Assembly (NCBI RefSeq): GCF_001476905.1
Contig: NZ_LDTE01000025.1
Location: forward strand, 1 to 63,242
Direction: 5' to 3'
Length of the DNA stretch: 63,242 bases
Origin: Sphingomonas sanguinis
GTDB lineage: Bacteria; Pseudomonadota; Alphaproteobacteria; Sphingomonadales; Sphingomonadaceae
The notes below the pieces were generated by a model. It did not search any database. It was not told where the DNA came from and saw nothing but the letters and a program-made list of their open reading frames with translations. Shown one piece after another: positions 8,316-16,795 of the stretch (positions within the stretch are counted from its first letter, which is position 1; every line of letters begins with the position of its first letter). Position numbers and translations under genes: made by a program.

Positions 8316-9067
8316 CGCACGAATCTCCATATGTCCGGCGTGCTTGCCTCGGCATCGAACGCATAACCGTCACTATCGAAACCTCGCATCGCGTCCGTCT
8401 CGGTGACTTGGTGCTCGACCATCCAGCGTGCCATCGCGCCGCGTGCCTTCTTGGCATGGAAGCTGACGAAGCGGTCGCCCTCGCGGAAGTCGACGGCGAT
8501 GATGCGGATCGAGGCAGGCAATTGCCCGTCGACCGCATGCCAATATTCCTGGCTGGCGAGGTTCAGGATGGTGCCCGATCCCTCGGCCTCGATCTCCTGG
8601 GCGAGCCGCTGAGCGATACGGTCGCCCCACCAGTCGGTCAGCTTGCCACCGCCCGACCCGCCTTTGTGCGGCGCCCAGCGCGTGCCCATTTCCAGCCGAT
8701 AGGGGCGCATCGCGTCCAGCGGACGGAGCAGGCCGTACAGCCCCGACAGCATCCGCAGATGGTCCTGCGCGAACAATATGGCGGGCTCGTCCAGCGTCTT
8801 GGCTTCGAGCCCCGTATAGACGTCGCCGGCAAAGGCGAACAGGGCGGGCCGCTCCGGCGCATCGGCGAAGTCGCGAAACCGCTCGGCATTCAGCTTTGCG
8901 AGCGCGGGCGAAATGCGCATCAGCGAGCCCAGCTTCTCCTCGCCCAGCCCGGAGGCCGCCTGGGCCAGTTCCTCGGCTTCCCGGGCGAAATGGGGCGCGG
9001 TCGGCGCGAGGGCGGGCAGGGAGCTCTGGTAATCGAGCGTCTTGGCGGGGGAAATGACGGCAATCAT
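8312..9067 (-). CDS. yaaA: Peroxide stress protein YaaA (DUF328 family)
   Basis: A 251-residue protein with all the marks of the YaaA family: ISPAKTLDY at the N-terminus, LYGLLRPLDAMRPYRLEMGT in the middle, and NLASQEYW and FHAKKARGAMARW toward the C-terminus. In E. coli YaaA limits free iron and oxidative DNA damage during hydrogen peroxide stress. It is the first gene of a two-gene unit with the downstream SDR (four-base overlap), so the SDR may share a stress role, which is inference. Confidence 0.93.
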   Translation of the reverse strand: MIAVISPAKTLDYQSSLPALAPTAPHFAREAEELAQAASGLGEEKLGSLMRISPALAKLNAERFRDFADAPERPALFAFAGDVYTGLEAKTLDEPAILFAQDHLRMLSGLYGLLRPLDAMRPYRLEMGTRWAPHKGGSGGGKLTDWWGDRIAQRLAQEIEAEGSGTILNLASQEYWHAVDGQLPASIRIIAVDFREGDRFVSFHAKKARGAMARWMVEHQVTETDAMRGFDSDGYAFDAEASTPDIWRFVR

Positions 9068-9235
9068 GACCGCGCCCGCTAGCGCCCGGAGCGTTCGCGT
9101 TCAATCCGCGTTCAGCGGTGGGTGGATAGGTGGCGACGCATCATCGCATTGCTTGAACGGGGCGTCCGCTGTCCCTACAAGCCCCGCCATCGACGGTTGT
9201 GGACCCGACAGGCTCTATTCTTGGAGAAATTTCGC

Positions 9236-10525
9236 ATGAAGATCATTCCGAAGCTCGCGCTTGCGGCCGTGCTGGCGACGAGTGTGAGTGGGGTCGTCCT
9301 GACCGTTCCGGCCGTGGCGCAGAAGAAGAAGGGCGAGGAAGCCGGTGGCCTGAAGCTGAGCCCCGAGGCGCTGAAGGCCGCCCAGGCCGCCCAGCCGGTG
9401 ATGCAGCAGAAGAACTATGCCGCCGCCGAGCCGCTGGTCGCTGCGGTCGAAGCTGCCGCCAAGACCGAGGATGACAAATATATCGCGGCCGCGCTGCGTT
9501 ATGAGCTGGAGTCCGGCAAGCTGTATGCGGCCCAGCAGGCCAATCCGAACGCTCCGATCGACGAGGCCGTGCTCGCCAAGCCGCTCGATGCGCTGATCGC
9601 CAGCCCGTCGACCCCGGCGGCCGACAAGCCGCGCTATGTCTATCGTCGTGGCGCGCTGGCTTATAACGGCAAGCAGTATCCGATCGCCCTGCAATATTTC
9701 CAGCAGGCCAAGCAGCTGGGTTATAACGACCCGAATCTGCCGATGCTGATGGTCAAGGCCAAGTTCGAGTCGGGCGATGTCGCGGGCGGCAATGCCGAGT
9801 TGGCATCGGTTATCGACCAGATGAACGCGTCGGGCCAGAAGGCGCCGGAGGATTATTACAAGTACGCCATCGGTCGCGCCAACAAGGCGAAGATGGTGCC
9901 GGAGACGCTGGGCTGGCTGCGCAAGTGGGTCGCCGCCTATCCGACCGCGCAGAACTGGCGCAACACGCTGGTGATCTACGGCCTGCAGCCGGGGTCGCTG
10001 GCGACGCTGGACAAGAACCAGAAGCTCGACCTGTTCCGCCTGATGCGCGCCTCCAAGTCGCTGGCCGACCAGAACGACTATATGGAATATGCCCAGTACG
10101 CGACCGACAAGGGCCTGCCCGCCGAAGCCGCGGCCGTGCTGAAGGAAGGCATGGCGACCGGCAAGATCCCGACGGGCAATGCCACCGCCAAGGCGATGCT
10201 GACCGCGGCGGACGCCAAGAGCAAGCAGGAAGGCTCGCTGGCCCCGACCGAGGCGCGCGCCAAGTCGGCTGGCGACGGCAAGCTCGCCGCGCTGACCGCC
10301 GAGGCCTATTACGGCCAGGGCAATTACGCCAAGGCGGTGGAGCTGTACCGCGCCGCGCTGCAAAAGGGTGGTGTCGACGCCAATGAGGTGAACACCCGCC
10401 TGGGCATCGCGCTGGCCGCGCAGGGCGACAAGGCGGGCGCGACCGCCGCGTTCGACGCCGTGAAGGGCACCCCGCGCGCCGATCTCGCCGCGTTCTGGAA
10501 GACCTGGCTCAGCACCCAGGCGTAA
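9236..10525 (+). CDS. Periplasmic tetratricopeptide-repeat protein
   Basis: A 429-residue protein with a signal peptide (MKIIPKLALAAVLATSVSG, cleavage near VAQ-KKK). The mature chain consists of paired helices with TPR character, for example YNGKQYPIALQYFQQAKQLG (about residue 140) and YYGQGNYAKAVELYRAALQ near the C-terminus. There is no enzymatic motif; TPR arrays of this kind act as protein-binding scaffolds. The ATG at 9236 has GGAG at 9222-9225; the frame is open further upstream but without a signal peptide. It stands alone and is followed by a strong terminator. Confidence 0.82.
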   Translation: MKIIPKLALAAVLATSVSGVVLTVPAVAQKKKGEEAGGLKLSPEALKAAQAAQPVMQQKNYAAAEPLVAAVEAAAKTEDDKYIAAALRYELESGKLYAAQQANPNAPIDEAVLAKPLDALIASPSTPAADKPRYVYRRGALAYNGKQYPIALQYFQQAKQLGYNDPNLPMLMVKAKFESGDVAGGNAELASVIDQMNASGQKAPEDYYKYAIGRANKAKMVPETLGWLRKWVAAYPTAQNWRNTLVIYGLQPGSLATLDKNQKLDLFRLMRASKSLADQNDYMEYAQYATDKGLPAEAAAVLKEGMATGKIPTGNATAKAMLTAADAKSKQEGSLAPTEARAKSAGDGKLAALTAEAYYGQGNYAKAVELYRAALQKGGVDANEVNTRLGIALAAQGDKAGATAAFDAVKGTPRADLAAFWKTWLSTQA

Positions 10526-10529
10526 TGCG

Positions 10530-10565
10530 AAAGGCCCCTGCGCCGCAGGGCGTGGGGGCCTTTTC
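10530..10565 (+). terminator. Rho-independent terminator of the TPR gene
   Basis: AAAGGCCCC ... GGGGCCTTTT forms a stable stem with a T4 run, starting five bases after the TPR gene stop. Confidence 0.8.
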
Positions 10566-10619
10566 GTCGCGAGTGCCGTTTGGTCTGAGCGACATCGAAA
10601 GCCCGGGGCAATCGCACAC

Positions 10620-10660
10620 GAAAAGGGCCGGTCCTCCCCCGTGGAGAACCGGCCCTTTCC
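10620..10660 (-). terminator. Terminator of the Lrp-family gene
   Basis: AAAGGGCCGGT and ACCGGCCCTTT are perfect inverted arms of 11 bases (about 10623-10659) around a short loop. The position, just past the minus-strand Lrp gene, suits it; the A/T ends also allow function in both directions. Confidence 0.7.
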
Positions 10661-10678
10661 TGTCGGTGGCAAACTCGA

Positions 10679-11146
10679 TCAGTCCGCTTCGATCGGTATC
10701 CCCGACACCTGCTTGGCGGTCCGGATCGTCAGCGAGGTCTTGACGCTGGCGACATTGGGTGCGGGCGTCAGATGGCCGGTCAGGATTTCCTGGAAGCTCT
10801 TCAGGTCCGACGCGACGATCTTCAGGATGAAGTCGATCTCGCCGTTCAGCATGTGGCATTCGCGGACTTCGGGAATGCCTGCGACATGCGCCTCGAACGC
10901 GGCGAGATCATGCTCGGCCTGGCTGCGCAGCGACACCATCGCGAAGACGGTGATCGGAAAGCCCAGGCGCGCGGCATCCAGATCGGCGTGATAGCCCCGG
11001 ATCGCGCCCGCTTCCTCCAGCGCGCGGACCCGGCGCAGGCATGGCGGGGCGGTCAGGCCGACCCGCTCGGCCAGCTCGACATTGGTCATTCGGCCATCGG
11101 CCTGCAACAGCGCCAGGATCTGCCGATCGATACGATCGAGCGCCAT
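10679..11146 (-). CDS. Lrp/AsnC family transcriptional regulator
   Basis: A 155-residue DNA-binding regulator. The N-terminal helix-turn-helix reads LDRIDRQILALLQADGRM followed by NVELAERVGLTAPPCLRRVR, a textbook AsnC-type domain, and the C-terminal part is the RAM effector-binding fold. Such proteins sense amino acids and control amino-acid metabolism. The ATG at 11146 has GGAG eight bases upstream. It is divergent from the histidine kinase gene at 11338, with about 190 bases between them, but nothing links their functions. Confidence 0.9.
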   Translation of the reverse strand: MALDRIDRQILALLQADGRMTNVELAERVGLTAPPCLRRVRALEEAGAIRGYHADLDAARLGFPITVFAMVSLRSQAEHDLAAFEAHVAGIPEVRECHMLNGEIDFILKIVASDLKSFQEILTGHLTPAPNVASVKTSLTIRTAKQVSGIPIEAD

Positions 11147-11337
11147 TACACAATACTCCACATAAACTGTCGAATCCCTAAGCCCTATGACGGCCAGCTA
11201 TAAGAAAATTACGCACTATCGCAATTCTCCGACAATGCAAAGGCGCGCAGAAGGATATTTGCAGGTTACCAGTTGGAAGGATAAGGACGCTAAACAAGGA
11301 TGCTGGCGGCCGAAAGGCCAAGGATGAAGGGAGCTTC

Positions 11338-13140
11338 GTGCGGTTCGACGACAGTCTGGCGACGATTTTATCGGCCGACACTGCGACGCCATTCGGCGCG
11401 CAGACTGCCTGGCGGCAGCTTGTCGACCTGATGAGCCGTGGCCGCGTGCCCGCCGACGCACCGATGCTGGCCCGCTTGGACACTCTGCGTCCCTCCGTGC
11501 CGGTCCAGGTTCGCGCGGCCAGCGCCCGTATGCTGGCCATGGCGCATCCGCCGGTCGAACTGGTCTTCTTCTTTACCGAGGATGAGCATGAGGTCGCGGC
11601 ATCCCTGTTGCGGATGGCGCGGCTGAGCGATGCCGAATGGCTGGCCCTGCTGCCTCGGTTGAATCCGCGCACGCGGTCGGTCCTGCGGCACCGTCGTGAT
11701 CTGTCGGATGCGGTCATGCGCGGGCTGGACAGTTTTGGCCGGGTCGATTTCGTCTTGTCGCATGCCCCGGAGTCGAAAGCCTCCATGGAGCAGGTCGAAG
11801 CCGTTGCCCCGGAGCCCATCGCCGAAGCCGGGCCTGCGCCCGTCGAGATCGCGCCGGCGGAAAGCCCGGAGGCCGAACTGCCACCGCTCTCCATCCTGCT
11901 CGATCCCCTGCCGATGCAGGCCGCAACACCTTTCGTTGCGTTGAGCCAGGTGGCGCGGGGCTTGCCGTTCATGGCCGAGGCGCTGCGCCACGCCCCCGCG
12001 CCCACCGCGCCGCCCCGTTACGAGATTGCCGATCTGGTCGCGCGGATCGATGCCTTCAACCAACGGCGCGAGGAAGTGACCGGGGCAACGCACAGTGATG
12101 CAGGCCCGGCGCATTTCGATTTCGACACCGATCCGACCGGGATGATCTTAGGCGTCGACGGCGTGACGCGTGGACCGCTGGTCGGCGTGAGCATTGCGGA
12201 GACCGCGATGCAGGGGCTTGCGCAGTTCGACGGCGTGGCGATGGGCGCCTTTCGTCGCCGCTCGCCCTTCCGCGACGCGCGGCTGGAGATAGGCGGCTCC
12301 TCGGCGGCCGCAGGATCGTGGCGGGTGTCGGCCATGCCCTGGTTCGATCCCGTGTCCGGCCGGTATATGGGTTATCGCGGCAGCGGTCGGCGGCCGCGCC
12401 GGGACGAAATGGCGAATGTGACCGAAGCGACGATGGGCGACACCTCGCCGTCCGACTCGCTGCGCCAGTTGGTCCATGAACTGCGCACCCCCGCCAATGC
12501 CGTGGCGGGTTTTGCCGAGCTGATCGAAAGCGAGCTGCTGGGCCCTGTGGCCCCGGTCTATCGCGATCGCGCCAGCGCCATCCGGTCGATGGCGGCGGAT
12601 CTGCTCGCCTCGGTCGAGGATCTGGATACCGCCGCCCGGATCGAGGGGCATGTGCTGGAGCTGCGGCCGAGCGTCGTTCCGCTGGCACCGCTGATCCAGC
12701 GGGTGTTGGCCGAACTCGCGCCGCTGGCCGAATTGCGCCGGGCGGAGATCCGCTTCGATCCGCCCGCGACCTCGATCGCCGCTCTGGCCGACGACCGAGC
12801 TGCCGAACGGTTGCTGACCCGGCTCTTCTCGGTCTTGCTGTCGAACTGCGTCGTCGGTGAGCGCCTGTCCGCCAGCCTGGCGGAGGATCAGGGCATGGCC
12901 GCGTTGCGGGTCGATCGTCCGCTCGCCCTGACGGTCGAAACCGAGGCGGCGCTGCTCAGCGAGGCGGGGGATGAGGAGCAGCGTGAGGGCGCACCGCTGC
13001 TCGGCACCGGCTTCTCGCTGCGACTGATCGACAAGCTGGGCGCTGAAATGGGCGGCGGGCTGAGCATCGGCCTGCACCGGGTCGTGCTGGCACTGCCCCT
13101 GGGCGATGATCGGCGGGCAGGGCGGGCCTCGTCCGGCTGA
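11338..13140 (+). CDS. Soluble PAS/HisKA sensor histidine kinase with a degraded ATPase domain
   Basis: A 600-residue cytoplasmic protein with no membrane segment. The first 220 residues are Ala/Pro-rich and unknown. A PAS-like segment (about 260-360) precedes the phospho-acceptor helix, where LRQLVHELRTPANAVAGFAE gives the H-box histidine near residue 380. The C-terminal ATPase-like part has an N-box-like LFSVLLSNC and a G2-like LGTGFSLRLIDKL, but no DxGxG G1 motif. Kinase activity may therefore be weak or lost. GTG start with gaaggga upstream. The deacetylase gene begins three bases after its stop, so the two are probably co-transcribed. Confidence 0.8.
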   Translation: MRFDDSLATILSADTATPFGAQTAWRQLVDLMSRGRVPADAPMLARLDTLRPSVPVQVRAASARMLAMAHPPVELVFFFTEDEHEVAASLLRMARLSDAEWLALLPRLNPRTRSVLRHRRDLSDAVMRGLDSFGRVDFVLSHAPESKASMEQVEAVAPEPIAEAGPAPVEIAPAESPEAELPPLSILLDPLPMQAATPFVALSQVARGLPFMAEALRHAPAPTAPPRYEIADLVARIDAFNQRREEVTGATHSDAGPAHFDFDTDPTGMILGVDGVTRGPLVGVSIAETAMQGLAQFDGVAMGAFRRRSPFRDARLEIGGSSAAAGSWRVSAMPWFDPVSGRYMGYRGSGRRPRRDEMANVTEATMGDTSPSDSLRQLVHELRTPANAVAGFAELIESELLGPVAPVYRDRASAIRSMAADLLASVEDLDTAARIEGHVLELRPSVVPLAPLIQRVLAELAPLAELRRAEIRFDPPATSIAALADDRAAERLLTRLFSVLLSNCVVGERLSASLAEDQGMAALRVDRPLALTVETEAALLSEAGDEEQREGAPLLGTGFSLRLIDKLGAEMGGGLSIGLHRVVLALPLGDDRRAGRASSG

Positions 13141-13142
13141 TC

Positions 13143-14195
13143 GTGCCGAAGCCGGTCCGCCCCTGGCGTCCCGACGCCGCCACTCCGGCCGAGCGGATTG
13201 CATGGCCGGACGACTTCGGCCCTCACTTTCTGGTGTTCGTGGATGTCGAGGAGGAGTTCGACTGGTCGGCACCGCTCGACCGGCGGCACCGTTCGACCAG
13301 GGCGATGCGGGCCTTTGCTCCGGCGCATCGCCGGTTCGCGGCGGCCGGGGTCGGCCTGAACTGCATGGTCGATTATCCGGTGGCGGTCGATCCCGCCTCG
13401 GTGGCGATTCTGGCGGAATGCGTCACGGATGGGCGCTCGGAGATCGGCGCGCAACTCCATGCCTGGGTCACGCCACCGCATCACGAGGTCGTAGATCCCT
13501 TTACCAGCCATGCGGGCAATCTGCCTTTGGCCTTGGAAGCCGCCAAGCTCGATACGCTGACCGAGGCTATCGCCACCTCCTTTGGAGCGCGGCCGCGCAT
13601 CTTCCGCTCGGGGCGCTACGGGCTTGGTCCCTCATCGCTGGCACTGCTTGCCGAGCGGGGATATCGGCTCGACAGTTCGATGCGGGCGCTCCACGATTAT
13701 GGCGATACCGGCGGCATGGATTTCAGCGGAATCGACTCGCATGGCTTTCGCCGCGACGGCATGATCGAACTGCCGCTGACCAGTGTCTATACCGGTCTGC
13801 TTCGAGGGCGGGGTGAGAGCCTCTATCCCAAGGCCGGGCGCTGGCCGCACGGGCGAGGTGCGATGGCGCGATTGGGCCTGCTCAACCGCATTCCGCTGAC
13901 GCCCGAGGGCGTGAGTATCGGCGATGCACTGGCCGGGATCGACCGCGCGGTGGCTGACAGCGTTCGCCTGCTGACCTTTTCCTTCCACTCGCCGACCTTG
14001 GAGCTGGGGCATACGCCCTATGTCCGCACGGCGCGCGATCGCGAGATGTTCGATCGCTGGTGGGACCGTGTGTTCGATCGACTGGCCCGGCACGGCGTGA
14101 CCCCTACGACGATGGCAGACGTACTAGCTGCGGCCGATCGCAGCGCCGGTCAGCCGGACCACGGCGCACGTGGCCCGGCCTTATCGGGTCACTGA
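13143..14195 (+). CDS. Polysaccharide deacetylase-family protein (WalW-like)
   Basis: A 350-residue NodB-fold protein. FLVFVDVEEEFDW near residue 32 has the metal-binding Asp region, and HAWVTPPHHE (about 105) and FRSGRYGLG (about 160) match the His and Arg motifs of this family; TFSFHSPTLELGHTPYV carries the C-terminal His. Such proteins remove N- or O-acetyl groups from surface or exopolysaccharides, or act on a biosynthetic intermediate; it has no signal peptide, so a cytoplasmic role is likely. GTG start, directly after the kinase. Its end overlaps the convergent manC by seven bases. Confidence 0.8.
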   Translation: MPKPVRPWRPDAATPAERIAWPDDFGPHFLVFVDVEEEFDWSAPLDRRHRSTRAMRAFAPAHRRFAAAGVGLNCMVDYPVAVDPASVAILAECVTDGRSEIGAQLHAWVTPPHHEVVDPFTSHAGNLPLALEAAKLDTLTEAIATSFGARPRIFRSGRYGLGPSSLALLAERGYRLDSSMRALHDYGDTGGMDFSGIDSHGFRRDGMIELPLTSVYTGLLRGRGESLYPKAGRWPHGRGAMARLGLLNRIPLTPEGVSIGDALAGIDRAVADSVRLLTFSFHSPTLELGHTPYVRTARDREMFDRWWDRVFDRLARHGVTPTTMADVLAAADRSAGQPDHGARGPALSGH

Positions 14196-15235
14196 CGCTT
14201 CATCGCCTCGATCAGCTTCTTCACGTCCTGGCTCCGGCCCCGCGGCAGGATGAGGATATCGTCGCCGCTCGCCACGACGATCAGGTCTTCGACGTCAACG
14301 GCTGCGATGCGCACCCGGTCGGTGCGGATCAGGCAGTTCTTGGTATCGATCGCCAGCACTTCGCCACGATGGGCGTTGCCCAGACCATCGAGATCGCTGA
14401 TCGCGTGCAGCGCGTCCCAGCTGCCGACATCGTTCCAGCCCATGGCGACCGGCACAACCGCGACGCGGTCGGCCCGCTCCATCACCGCATAGTCGATCGA
14501 ATCCGATGGGCAGGCGGAGAATTCGGTTTCGTCCGGCAGGATACGCTTGCCGTCATGCTTGGCGGCGCGGACCGCCTTTTCGGCGGCGACCAGCATCTCG
14601 GGTGCATGCTGGCCCAGCTCTTCCAGATAGCGGTCGGCGCGGAACAGGAAGATGCCGCCGTTCCACGCATAGTCGCCCCGCGCCAGCATGGCCTCTGCGC
14701 GCTCCAGCCGGGGCTTTTCGACGAAGCGGGCGACCTGATGGACACCCGAGGCGATCTCACGCCCGACCTGAATCCAGCCATAGCCCGTTTCGGGCTTGTC
14801 GGGGGCGATGCCGAACGTCGCCAGCCAGCCCTGCGACACCATGGGCAGCGCGGCGCGAATGGCGGCGTGAAAGGCGTCAAGGTCTGCGATCACATGGTCG
14901 GACGGCATGACCAGCAGCACGTCCTCCGGCTTGGCGACCAGCGCGGCGAGCGCGATGGCGGGGGCGGTGTTGCGCGCCACCGGTTCCAGGATCAGGGCCT
15001 GAGGCGGCGTACCCGCATCGACCAACTGACCCTCGACCAGATCGGCATGACGCTGTCCGGCCACCACGATCGGGGGGGCAAAGTCGTTGGAATTGGTCCG
15101 CTGCGCCGTCAGCTGCAACATGGTCTCGTCAGAGGTCAGCGCCAGCAACTGCTTCGGCATATCCGGCTTCGACATCGGCCAGAGACGTGTGCCGGAACCC
15201 CCGGACAGGATGACTGGCACGATTTGATTATGCAT
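14189..15235 (-). CDS. manC: Mannose-1-phosphate guanylyltransferase
   Basis: A 348-residue nucleotidyltransferase that makes GDP-mannose from mannose-1-phosphate and GTP. The signature loop VILSGGSGTRLWPMSKPDMP followed by KQLL lies at residues 8-30; MPSDHVI (about 108) binds nucleotide, and VEKP and WNGGIFLF are the expected later motifs. It stops before the cupin isomerase domain found in bifunctional ManC/AlgA, so phosphomannose isomerase must be supplied elsewhere. GDP-mannose here most likely feeds the exopolysaccharide genes that start divergently at 15405. Confidence 0.93.
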   Translation of the reverse strand: MHNQIVPVILSGGSGTRLWPMSKPDMPKQLLALTSDETMLQLTAQRTNSNDFAPPIVVAGQRHADLVEGQLVDAGTPPQALILEPVARNTAPAIALAALVAKPEDVLLVMPSDHVIADLDAFHAAIRAALPMVSQGWLATFGIAPDKPETGYGWIQVGREIASGVHQVARFVEKPRLERAEAMLARGDYAWNGGIFLFRADRYLEELGQHAPEMLVAAEKAVRAAKHDGKRILPDETEFSACPSDSIDYAVMERADRVAVVPVAMGWNDVGSWDALHAISDLDGLGNAHRGEVLAIDTKNCLIRTDRVRIAAVDVEDLIVVASGDDILILPRGRSQDVKKLIEAMKRQ

Positions 15236-15404
15236 GAATGCCCCTTCGTTATGCCGCGCCCTTCCGGCCCGATCCGGGTAACGCGATGCGCATAACGCGC
15301 GAAATCGAATTTCTTCACGCTTCGTTTGTCATTGTTTGCAAAAATTAGGACGGATCACGGAAAAGGTCGTGGCGAAGGCCGTTTGGGGGTTATGCGTTGA
15401 GTAG

Positions 15405-16793
15405 ATGATCCGCCTGTTCAAACATTATGTCCCCCATGCGGCGCTGTTGCTCGGGCTGGTCGATTTCCTGCTTCTGATGCTGGCGGCGGAGCTGGGCTGG
15501 CTATTGCGGGCCCGGCAGATCGGCTTTCCGGCGGGAACATTCGTGGAGCGACTGCCTCAGGTGCTGAGCTTCGCCATCCCGCTTCAGGTCGCGTTGCTGG
15601 CGGTCGGCGCCTATTCGGCGGCTTCGTTCCTGTCGCTGCGCTTTGCGGCGGCGCGGTTGATGGTGGCGATCTCGCTTGGCGTCATCTTCCTGTCGCTCAT
15701 CTACTTTTTCCTGCCGAACCTGTCCTACTGGCGGTCGAGCCTGTTTTTCTCGATGATCCTGGCCGTTGCGCTGCTGGTCGTGGTGCGGGGGCTGCTGGGC
15801 GGATTGCTGGGCGGCGACCGGTTCAAGCGACGGGTCATCCTGATGGGGGCGGGCGAGCGAGCGGCGCAGATCGTCAAGCTGGCATCGCGGCCCGGCTCCA
15901 ACTTCCTGGTCGCGGGCGCGATTGCGATGAATGCCGACGAGACCGCCGTGCCGGAGGCTGTCCAGCGAGCCGACATCTCCAGCCTGCGCGGCTTCGTGAT
16001 AGACCGGGAAGCCAGCGAGGTGGTGCTGGCCATCCAGGAACGCCGCAATGCGTTGCCTTATCAGGACCTGTTGCGGGTTCGCACAACCGGCGTGCAAGTG
16101 TCGGAACTGTCCAGCTTTCTAGAGCGCGAGACGGGGCGTATCGATCTCGCCTCTGTCAGCCACAGTTGGCTGATCTTTTCCGAGGGTTTTTCTTCGGGTC
16201 GGATGTGGTCGGCCATGTACAAGCGTGCCTTCGACATCGCGGTAAGCCTGATCCTGTTGGTCGTTGCGCTTCCGATCATCCTGTTGACCGCGATTGCCAT
16301 TCGTCTGGAATCGCGCGGTCCCGCCTTCTACCGGCAACGGCGCGTCGGCCTGTTCAACGAGCCGTTCGAGATATTGAAGCTGCGGTCGATGCGCCAGGAC
16401 GCGGAGGTGGCAGGCCAGGCGGTCTGGGCGGAGAAGGACGATCCCCGTATCACCCGCATCGGCCGCTTCATCCGCAAGGTCCGCATTGACGAACTTCCGC
16501 AAATCTGGTCGGTCCTGGCGGGGGAAATGAGCTTTGTCGGGCCGCGTCCCGAGCGGCCGCAATTCGTCGAGCAGCTTGAACAGCAAATCCCCTTTTATGC
16601 CGAACGGCATATGGTCAAACCCGGCATCACCGGCTGGGCCCAGCTCAACTATCCCTATGGCGCGTCGATCGACGATGCGCGGGAGAAGCTGGAATATGAC
16701 CTTTATTATGCCAAGAACTATTCGCCCTTTCTGGACGCGCTGATCCTGCTGCAGACGCTGCGTGTCATTTTGTGGCCATCGGGCGCGCGGTGA
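15405..16793 (+). CDS. Undecaprenyl-phosphate sugar transferase (EpsB_2/PEP-CTERM-associated type)
   Basis: A 462-residue initiating transferase for polysaccharide synthesis. Four N-terminal membrane segments (residues 10-125) lead to a Rossmann-like domain (VILMGAGERAAQIVKL, about 145), then another membrane helix and the catalytic bacterial-sugar-transferase domain with FYRQRRVGLFNEPFEILKLRSM, RIDELPQIW, GPRPERP and KPGITGWAQ. It places the first sugar on the lipid carrier. The overall layout matches the TIGR03013 family tied to exosortase/PEP-CTERM systems, but no exosortase is in this window. The TPR gene starts at its stop. Confidence 0.9.
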   Translation: MIRLFKHYVPHAALLLGLVDFLLLMLAAELGWLLRARQIGFPAGTFVERLPQVLSFAIPLQVALLAVGAYSAASFLSLRFAAARLMVAISLGVIFLSLIYFFLPNLSYWRSSLFFSMILAVALLVVVRGLLGGLLGGDRFKRRVILMGAGERAAQIVKLASRPGSNFLVAGAIAMNADETAVPEAVQRADISSLRGFVIDREASEVVLAIQERRNALPYQDLLRVRTTGVQVSELSSFLERETGRIDLASVSHSWLIFSEGFSSGRMWSAMYKRAFDIAVSLILLVVALPIILLTAIAIRLESRGPAFYRQRRVGLFNEPFEILKLRSMRQDAEVAGQAVWAEKDDPRITRIGRFIRKVRIDELPQIWSVLAGEMSFVGPRPERPQFVEQLEQQIPFYAERHMVKPGITGWAQLNYPYGASIDDAREKLEYDLYYAKNYSPFLDALILLQTLRVILWPSGAR

Positions 16794-16795
16794 CG

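Noticed and set aside
9215..10672. A 485-residue minus-strand open frame over the TPR gene.
   Set aside because: The plus-strand frame has a signal peptide, ribosome site and terminator; the antisense frame has none of these and crosses both terminators.
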